Positions 56,262 through 64,000 of a stretch of 64,000 nt of DNA are shown here, in pieces. A program made the position numbers and the translations under genes. Source of the DNA: Cristatella mucedo (Eukaryota > Bryozoa > Phylactolaemata > Cristatellidae); the NCBI GenBank assembly GCA_009760855.2, contig WPIO01000114.1, forward strand, positions 1-64,000. The letters are read 5' to 3'. Below the pieces are notes generated by a model. The model was not told the DNA's origin, searched no databases, and was given only the letters and a program-made list of their open reading frames with translations. Within the stretch, counting starts at the first letter, position 1, and each line of letters begins with the position of its first letter.

Positions 56262-56593
56262 TGTTTGCTCCCAAAGCCTGGAACTCCCTCCCGACTTGCA
56301 TCAGAACATCCCCTGGATTGACCACGTTTAAAAAGAACTTAAAAATACACCTATTTAGGACAGCATCTAGTGGGTTCCTGTGATTCGTCCTTTGTGTGCT
56401 TCTGCGTGCTGACACTGTGCATGCTGCCACTAACCACATTTGCATGCTGACCCTGTGCATGTCACCCTAACCATGTTATTCATGTTTATCAAGCATGATA
56501 ATACTCACCATTCAATCGCGCTTCTCTTTGCACAAAGGTGAAGCGCCTAGAAAGAGATTCAGTTATCTGAGGGCACTCTATCAAGTGCATTAC

Positions 56594-56623
<30 letters not shown>
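56262..56623 (+). mobile_element. LINE-A 3' end
   Basis: Last RT codons, complete 3' UTR and a clear (ATT)n tail at 56592-56623. Confidence 0.85.
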
Positions 56624-56626
<3 letters not shown>

Positions 56627-56739
56627 TAATATCTTATTCTCTGCTCAGCGTAATGTATGTCGTTGACATCGTTGGCAAGTATGTCTCATCGATCGGGCGG
56701 AAGTCCCAGCTTCATGTCTAATATTCGTGACATTTCCTA

Positions 56740-56965
56740 TGTTACTTGACCTAGAAACTATCATGTTCACATTCTGGGTGACTTTCATTTTATATTTATA
56801 TGATGTCGGACCCTACATAATACTTCTACTGTCTCAACCTGTGGGCCATCGTTCCTTACGGCCCGACACACATAAAAGAACAAACATTTATTAGTGATCG
56901 CCCAGTATTGTGATCTACCAATCCACAAGCTCCACTCTTTATCACACATCAGATCAGATGACGAT
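56740..56965 (+). pseudogene. LINE endonuclease fragment, diverged
   Basis: HVHILGDFHF (about 56762-56791) carries the GDF motif. YGPTHIKEQTFISDRP follows (about 56857-56904) in another frame and parallels the GPTHIKGHTL block of LINE-A. Probably the same third lineage as 55190-55365. Confidence 0.5.
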
Positions 56966-57037
56966 TCGATTCTCCCGACAGTGAGTTACTCGGTAGCATA
57001 AAATATTGATCTAATAGGCATACAACAGTGCACATAA

Positions 57038-57190
57038 TTAAAGCCGTGAAGGCAGGTCCTGGGTTCGAATCCTGCTGTGGGCAAACCTTTGTTGCAACTG
57101 CAAGCGGCATTGATAGCCTTAAAGGCTCTTCTGCCACTGTACAAAGGGGGCTGTTACATCAGCTAGTATTAATTTTATTTTATTTACTAA
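57038..57190 (+). mobile_element. SINE-2
   Basis: Head decayed. B box GGTTCGAATCCTG, body GCAACTGCAAGCGGC, AAAGGCTCTTCTGCC, and CAGCTAGTATTAATTTTATT tail. Confidence 0.75.
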
Positions 57191-57490
57191 ATCTGTAGAT
57201 CTAGACAGTAAAGCTACGTACAGTAAAAATTCGTACTCTGACTCACAGCTCTAACATCTTCTTGACCTTTCCACTTTGGTCCCATGCTACGAAAGAACCT
57301 AGCCAGCATCACAGACCAGTTGGAACCTCCCACCAGGCCACTGATCCAACCCGGCAGAGACATATTTTCACACATGGGAGAGCTTAAACATGCTAAAGAG
57401 TACAACACATAAGCTTGAAAAGGCTAACAATTAAGGGACTCAATTTTTACACCGCGGAATATGTGTGGAAATCCAACTCCGTGCAGGACG
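57191..57490. other. Unassigned interval
   Basis: Nothing recognised. The frame 57408-57214 has no domain. Confidence 0.35.
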
Positions 57491-57491
57491 T

Positions 57492-57543
<52 letters not shown>
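57491..57543. repeat. (AT)n microsatellite
   Basis: About 53 bp of pure AT, directly followed by a LINE-A piece. Confidence 0.95.
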
Positions 57544-57546
<3 letters not shown>

Positions 57547-57547
57547 A

Positions 57548-58600
57548 GCTGGCCACTAATGACCTAGACCTGAAGTTCAAATCCCAATCAGAGAAGATGA
57601 CTAGTTCTATAGATTATATTCCCACTATCCTACTTCTACGATGCATAGATCTGCTGCCGCTGCTGCTATGCATAACTAACGTAATAATATGTCCATATCC
57701 TCAAGTCACTTCGCAGCACTTTTCAAAAAGGCTGAAGTCTGGCCGCTACTCAAGAAAGCAACACAAGACTAGTAGAACTTGATCAATTTCAGCCCAGTCT
57801 CCCTTCCTACAGCCTCCCTTTAACCGTTCCTATCAAAGACACTGGAACGAGTCGTGGCAGATCAGCTGTACTCATATACTAAAACCTCAATTCTTGCAAG
57901 TAATTTTAAGTCTGGTTTTAGAGCTAATCACTCAAAAGAGTCGACGTTACTTAGGGTGTAGAATGACCTACGTAGGAATGCAGACTTAGGTCGAGTATCC
58001 CTGCTTTTTTTCGCGATCTTTCGGCAGCTTTATATCCTATCGATCACCAAGTCCTTATCTAGTGCCTTTCATCTTGCCAGTTTTCAGCCTATCTGCTCTG
58101 ACTTCCATTCCAGCATTGCATGTATTTCAAGGTTATGTCACTGAGTATTTGCTACCTCTATTGTCTGCCTCTAGCATATCCATCGGAACTAAATCTTCCA
58201 CCTGGCTAGACATCGTGCCACCCGCTTTTCTAAATCATATCTTTTAGCTACGCCTTGTCTATACCTCAATTTCTTTAGAGAGGGAACCTTCGGTTAGTAT
58301 GTTTTCAAAGCCTAGAGCTCACTCCTGATAAATGTCACGACATCGCCCGACTTGACATAATTTTAAAAAGGAGATGGGAGGGCACCTGCTTCTGACAGTA
58401 TTTGGTGGGTCCCAGTAATTCTTTCTTCATCTGCTCAAGCGTATGTGCACTGTGGATGATCTTACAAACCGTATTTACATTTTTTAATGTGCATCTCGCA
58501 CTAAGCACGTTGTTTTCTTAGATTGCATCTGCTACCTGTAACCGTTTGATCAAGTTTTGCTTACAGCACGTGTAAACTGCCTATACAGAGCTAAAGTTTT
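57548..58600 (+). mobile_element. LINE-A, strongly decayed
   Basis: RT fingers (LKFKSQSEKMTSSIDYIPTI read at 57570-57630), the ANHSKES block near 57930, then a deletion of most of the palm and a decayed C-terminus and 3' UTR. No intact catalytic motif. Confidence 0.65.
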
Positions 58601-58679
58601 TTGTCTGTGCTACCTAAATTTATCGCTAATTATATTATTATTGTTTTTTCTGCATCATACAAGGCGAAAAATGAGTTTC

Positions 58680-59218
58680 TTTGGCGATTCTGTAGGTGTG
58701 GCATTGCCGCAGTGTCACCCCGCCCTAGCCTGACCAGGACAGGAGTGCACGACGCCTCTGCAGCCGGGTCCTTCCCACTGATTGGGTGAAGGCATTTGAG
58801 AATGGCCACGCGATCGTGCGATCCTCACTGCTCCGTGGCTAATACGCCGCCGAATACGGCTGCCGACCACTGGCCTTGAACGACACCTCAACCGCGCTCG
58901 ACTTCATGATAGCCTCGACCGCGCGCTCGACGCTCCTGTTCATGAATACTTCGCCATGTTTTTTCACCGATCTCTCGCCGTGCGACTGGGGGGACCCTTT
59001 GTGGGCGCGTCCACGCCCATAAGGCTGTTCTGCCCCTGCCGGACTCACACCACTCAGCCCGGCCAACGGGCGGGCTGAGTACCGCCTCATTAGGCACTGC
59101 AGCAGTTGGACTTTACCGGCTGACTAAGCTGGATTTAATGGCAACGCATCAGCTGCGGTCGCGTGACCTGCTAGTCCTGCCTGATGGAATGTTCTGCCTT
59201 TGCGTCTGCCTGTAGGCA
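58680..59218. other. GC-rich patch with small palindrome
   Basis: GC/CpG-rich, overlapping frames on the minus strand (59090-58839, 59097-58888), no domain. An inverted repeat of 9 bp pairs 59052-59060 with 59072-59080. Confidence 0.4.
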
Positions 59219-59220
59219 CG

Positions 59221-59290
<70 letters not shown>
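59219..59290. repeat. (CT)n microsatellite
   Basis: About 70 bp of CT. Confidence 0.95.
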
Positions 59291-59293
<3 letters not shown>

Positions 59294-60180
59294 ACTCTTC
59301 CTTTTCTCTTAGTCTCGTATCTACTGGCGGTCCGGAGCTGCTTCCTCGACAGCTACTGCGGCTACATCTGTATGTACGCTCGCTCGCTCGCTTGCGTTTC
59401 ATGCACATAATACAAAGCAGCCATCCTCACCAGAACTGCAAGTCACTTGTGGGGCAACGTCCATCTTGTCGTGCCGCCACCTTCGAGCACACGCCCCTGC
59501 AATTCCCCGCAGAGCGACTAGCTCACTCTCTATTTTCTTAACCCAGTGCTAATAAAAAATCGGTAAGCCTAACCTTCTGTACGGGATCAACCGGCATATC
59601 TCTACTTCAGCAAACGTGAAATCTTATTTTTCCCTTTCTGGTGTGAGTTTACAGAAGACGACTGCTACACTTCTAGCAAACTCAGCATGCATTGAGCAAA
59701 CTGGCACCGTATATATTAGCGCCAGATTAAACTAGGACACCCGTTATCAGTCTCGGAGTCGGGGGGCCATTGGTCCCCTTTACAATGGTTCACCTTACAT
59801 TGGTCCCCCTTACAGCTGAGAAGCCAGCTGGACCGCCCATATCCACGCCGCCTCGACGGTCACAGAAGGAAAATATTGTCTTTAATTGCAAACGATGAGC
59901 AACCACTGAACGCGGATGGAATTGACACTGCGATTATACGAAATAATTTTTCATTACTGTAGGTCTGGGCCTGCCTACTCGGAATTCGTTCGCACTTTGG
60001 CCCCCTTTGTGCATGCTCTAGCCACCTTGCCCCTCATATTTAAAAATCCTAGCTCCACCGCTGCCTGATACATGGTAGGATGTGTATTTTTGAGATGTCT
60101 TATTGACATTTATCGATCACTATCGGGACATAGTTCTGTCTGCCCAGTAAAATGCAAACAGTTGCTTGAAACAACCGTGT
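59291..60180. other. Unassigned interval
   Basis: No gene or repeat family recognised. A repeated CCATTGGTCCCC / CATTGGTCCCCC motif occurs at 59767-59812. Confidence 0.35.
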
Positions 60181-60184
60181 CACA

Positions 60185-60500
60185 GTGTTTGCCTATCGAC
60201 GATACGAAAACTATCACGTTAACCTCTTCTCACTGACAATTGCTCTAGCTCCTCTTCAGCTGCATAATGACTTCAAGTTCTTGTCACGAATCCACAGAGC
60301 TCTCTATTCTATTGTCGCGGCGTACCCATCCCAATATGCCCAGTTGAGGTTAAAAGTTGCACCATCAACACCCTGACTAACGTCTCTTTACCGCGCCCGT
60401 CATCAACCTAATCGAAATCGGAACGTTTGAGAGTAGTCTGTATACTCCCAAAGCATCCGATTCCATTAGAGTAGGCTCACTGCTTCCTGATTTTACAATG
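60185..60500 (+). pseudogene. Diverged LINE RT thumb fragment
   Basis: The frame 60185-60376 reads APLQLHNDFKFLSRIHRALY and SQYAQL, the spacing of the thumb block that in LINE-A reads HWLPVKQRIDFK...LTFRSLHS...AYLSDL. Sequence identity is low, so it is a third lineage or a very old copy. Ends near AATAAATAAAC at 60515. Confidence 0.4.
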
Positions 60501-60519
60501 TTTGAAAAAATTTAATAAA

Positions 60520-61090
60520 TAAACTAGTTTCTTGGTGTAATGCATGACCTTTTTGTATGCATTTTCCTTGGTTATCTAAATGTCGGATGATTCTGAGCTG
60601 GTTACATTTATCTAACAGACAGGCTTCTAGTCCAGACAATAGTGAGTATATTGTAAAAGAGTGTTTCCTCTATAATAATCTCTCAGTTTTATTGCGACGA
60701 AGGTGGTGAACTTATTTTTGCGAACTGAAACTTTTTCCATAAGGTTTCGTGTCGCATTCTATTGTTTATAACCTCTAGCAAAATACCTAGGAAAATGTAC
60801 ATTGTAAGTTAGAAAACTGGCCCAAATTTGCAAGTGAAATCTCACTAAGTTGCCGAAGAGATCTGTCCAGTCTTTAGTGACATGGCGACAAAGGACAAAT
60901 ACGTCCAAGGTGGATAGAGCCCAGCACATTGTTCGGTAAAAATTACCTCTTAGCTAAATAAAGTGTATGAAATTAAACGATTTTCGGAAAACATTGCAGT
61001 GGACTAACGTCTATCGAAATACATGCGAACTTGAATGACCATATTTAACATATGACGACAGCAAATAGATGGTTGGAAACTTTCTTAAAC
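60520..61090. other. Unassigned AT-rich interval
   Basis: No coding or repeat signal recognised. Confidence 0.35.
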
Positions 61091-61094
61091 TGAA

Positions 61095-61655
61095 TGATGG
61101 TAAAGCCCAGTCAAGCAACGGATCGACTTCAAGGTTTTGTCACTCACTTTTAGGTCCATTCATTCTATGACTCCAGCCTACCTGTCAGATCTAATCACCC
61201 ACCAGGCCAAGCAACGAACCACTAGCTTTTCGGAATCTAACTGTTTACCTATACCTCATACGAACCTCAAATCCTTTGGAGACCGTGCATTTAGTTTGTA
61301 GGCTCCCAAAGCTGGAACTCACTCCCGACTTTAGTCACGACATCCGCTGACACGACAACATTTAAAAGAGCTTAAAAATGCACCTATTTATGACAGCATT
61401 TAGTGGGTTCCTGTGATTCGTCCTTTACGTGTTTGTCCCTGCTAACACTGTGCATGTTCCGACTAACCACACTTGCATGCTGACCCTGTGCATGTCAACA
61501 CAAACCATGTTATTCATATTGATCATCAAGCCTGATATCCGCTTACCAATCGATCGCGTTCGCTTTGCAGCAAATGTAAAGCGCCTAGTAATAGATTGAG
61601 TCCTCTGAGGACGCTGTATCGATTGTATTATAATTATTATTATTATTATTCAAAA
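61095..61655 (+). mobile_element. LINE-A 3' end
   Basis: RT C-terminal part from the KQRIDFK block (61110), complete 3' UTR and ATT tail to 61655. Confidence 0.85.
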
Positions 61656-62645
61656 ATTACAAGCGGTAACATCCACAAGGAGCAGGCATAGTGTAATTAG
61701 ATACATGCACGCGAAAGACTAATCACGGAGATCCGCCAAATGCTGTAATAAAAATGACAGGTATCGAGATAGACCTTCGGGATTCTGCAATGACGTATTA
61801 AAGTTATATGGAATCATGCACGCAAATTCTTTCAAACAGTAACTATACCAACCGGAGGTCGCCAAATTTCGAAAACCGGAAAGAGTGACGGCAGCAGCAC
61901 AAACGCGATGTATATAAATGGGCTCGCCATTGTCTCTCACGTTAGACTGTTGGACGAGCCCCTGCAAAATGTCGACGTGTGGATAATTTTCTTACAAAGA
62001 CGAAGCTCCAGAACGGCTACGTCACCGAGTCTCAGAAAGTCACCAGCAAGCAGCCTAACAAGTTTGCCGGGTTACCTAACCGGCGTCCCTGAAAGTAGTT
62101 CGGCGTGTCCAGTACTCCGTAGGTCGGCTCATCCGATACCGTACAAGGGTGGGAGGATGCAAGATTAGCTCCAAAATATAGTTTCTCTGAGGGCGCATCG
62201 CATCGTTGGCTCGAGCCAGATTCGACTGAAAATTTTCCAGCTCCGCCGTAGGCTTTCTCAGACGAAATTGATGCACAGAACTTGGGTGCTCGCCGGCGTC
62301 CTATATTCAAATGTTGTTCTATCGTTGTTACTTTCGTAACTACTGTTGATACCCGCCAAGCTTAGCGTCTGAGCCTCGTTGAGGAACTACGAGCAGCTTT
62401 GCAACAGAATTAGAATTGAGCCGATTATTGAACCGCAGCAACAAGCAGTAGCTTATGCCCTGAGCGATATGCTATTATGTATGAGCGAGATTATGGCATA
62501 ACTTATTACCTGCCAACTAAATAAGGCACCTGGCTCTCTGCGCCATAACGTAATCTTTGGCTTGTCGTGAGCTTTAGGTTTTTGAACTTTGCACGCGCTG
62601 CGCCGCTACCCAGCTAGATAAGTTTGCCTTGTCATAACAACGTCC
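61656..62645. other. Unassigned interval
   Basis: Overlapping frames 61967-61719 (-), 61908-62168 (+) and 62310-62032 (-) without recognisable domains. No repeat family seen. Confidence 0.35.
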
Positions 62646-62649
62646 GAAA

Positions 62650-62795
62650 ATATAATACCTTTATATAGCGTCTTAAGAGAACTTAATCTCTATTCAGGCG
62701 CTTCACATACGCCAGTATGCTCGAGCATACGACCTCGGCCGTCATATGCACCGACCTTGGCTTTGGTCGGCAAAGACGAGTACCAGGGCGACGAA
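62650..62795 (-). mobile_element. SINE-1
   Basis: Antisense. Tail with AGCGTC/GGCGCT arms and AGAGA/TCTCT inner stem, then CGAGCATACGACCTCGGCC (B-box side) and a degraded head. Confidence 0.7.
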
Positions 62796-62884
62796 ATGCT
62801 CCAAAGGTAGATGGGTCGGGTACTCCTACCAAGGGCACACGACAGAGCGCATCACTTTATACGATGTTTCTGCGTGGGTGAGCC

Positions 62885-62970
62885 TGCGGCAACCACTACG
62901 CATTCGATCGCGCTTCCTTTGAAGCAAATTTAAAGTGCCTGGAAAGAGATTGAGTTCTCTGAGGGCTGGG
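62885..62970 (+). mobile_element. LINE-A 3' tail fragment
   Basis: CATTCGATCGCGCTTCCTTT, then the AAGTGCCTGGAAAGAGATTG stem side. The second stem arm is decayed and no ATT repeats remain. Confidence 0.65.
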
Positions 62971-63149
62971 TTTCAGTCCCTTATTTAGACATTGATCATG
63001 CTATGGCCTACTTTACCTAACCTATAAACCGAGATTAATTACGTGAGAAAATGCACTCAGGATGGACAATGGAGTGCCAAAATACTCCAAATACAACGCG
63101 ACCAGAGGCCGTCTGCTGTAACCCTGAACACTGATTAAAGATTTCTCCT

Positions 63150-63505
63150 CGTGCGGGAAGATTAAAGACCGTTGGCGACAGAAGCTTAAGCTCTGCAGGT
63201 CCTAGGCTGTGGAACTCGCTTCCACAATTCTTACGTAACGACAACTACTCTCCTGCTGCCGACAATGGCTCATCCTTTTCAGCGGTCTTGAGCTGCTAAT
63301 TCTATGCTACTCACTACCTCAACTGCTCTCCTCACTCTGCTATGCTTCCCATTTTCTCTTTGTTGCGTGAGACGAAGTCTGTTGGCTACCGAATGCGTAC
63401 CGAAAGCCGCTTAGGCTGTTAGTGCGCTATTCAAAACTCTCCTGCGTAACTACCACGTGGTCTTTATAGCTTTGTGGAGTTACAGACGGAGATACAGGAT
63501 CCGGA
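63150..63505 (+). mobile_element. LINE-B 3' end
   Basis: Sense copy from the VGDRSLSSAGPRLWNSLP block to GTTACAGACGGAGATAC. No ACATT repeats. Confidence 0.8.
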
Positions 63506-63589
63506 AACCTTTGGGTTACTGTACTAAGCTCCTAAAGATTGATGTAATATTACGGCGTTCATTATATAGCAATACCTAAATAGAAAATT

Positions 63590-63725
63590 TAAATATAATT
63601 CATTTGTACAGCCCCTAAGAGAACTGAATCTCTATTCAGGCACAATTTACAAATGCGTCGAAGCTCTACCCAATGACTTCGGCAAGGTTTTGGCCGGGGC
63701 GAGCACCTTAATCACTTCGGGATAT
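63590..63725 (-). mobile_element. SINE-1, diverged
   Basis: Antisense tail (ATTCATTTGTACAGCCCCTA, GAATCTCTATTCAGG), then GACTTCGGCAAGGTTTTGGC and a decayed head. Confidence 0.65.
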
Positions 63726-64000
63726 GAAAATAGCAAATGCAAGCGATTAGACTGAATTTATTTTTAAAATTCGAAATATACATTTTAAGGAAGCAGGACG
63801 TAAACCCTTAAATGATTCAACCTAAGTAATTTCGCTTGTTAGATTTGGCTGGTTGGACGCAAGTTTGCTCTCAAAACCATTTCTTGCGGTCTCGAGTCCA
63901 AACGCTCGCCAGTTCAGGCACAGCTTAAGACTAGAAGTAAACAATTCCACAGTGACTCAGAAGCCCCTGCGCATCGGCTATGAGAGAAAAATCGAGAGAG

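Overview
This is a gene-poor, repeat-saturated stretch of animal (invertebrate-type metazoan) nuclear DNA. The pointers are many decayed copies of two CR1/L2-type non-LTR retrotransposons with APE-like endonuclease and reverse transcriptase, two tRNA-headed SINE families, a Mutator-like (MULE) transposase, two hAT MITEs that look like the SPIN family, and long CT, AT, GT and ATT microsatellites. No intact host gene, rRNA, functional tRNA or bacterial operon was recognised. The phylum cannot be fixed from the window. In this annotation LINE-A is the element with ATT-type 3' repeats and LINE-B the one with ACATT-type 3' repeats.

Layout. 1-2.1 kb: LINE-A pieces around a 200-bp CT microsatellite. 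About 2.1-16.27 kb (copy A) and 17.05-30.5 kb (copy B) are a direct tandem duplication. Each copy carries its own insertions, so the other copy often shows the empty site. Copy A gained a near-full LINE-B (6463-9899), a 3-kb MULE (about 10042-13023) and a hairpin-bearing insert ending in a LINE-A tail (13157-13758). Copy B gained LINE-A pieces (18634-19152, 25981-26624), a 3.1-kb block with a LINE-A, a nested SINE and a SPIN-like copy (22566-25668), and a GC-rich block with a second SPIN-like copy (27552-29296).

30.1-33.2 kb is a long decayed LINE-A. From 33.25 to about 48.8 kb, LINE and SINE insertions split an AT-rich, about 8-kb relic of a protein-primed-DNA-polymerase element (Polinton/Maverick or adintovirus-like). 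It holds a broken family-B polymerase, a YqaJ/lambda-exonuclease-like fragment, a possible ATPase P-loop and several unassigned decayed ORFs on both strands. The best-preserved LINE-A (43.1-46.74 kb, four nonsense codons, no frameshift) sits inside it.

48.8-64 kb holds scattered LINE-A, LINE-B and SINE fragments, a degenerate TTTAGGG-type repeat tract, two GC-rich patches and further microsatellites.

The elements are functionally linked. SINE-1 carries the same 3' stem-loop tail as LINE-A, which suggests that it is mobilised by the LINE-A reverse transcriptase.
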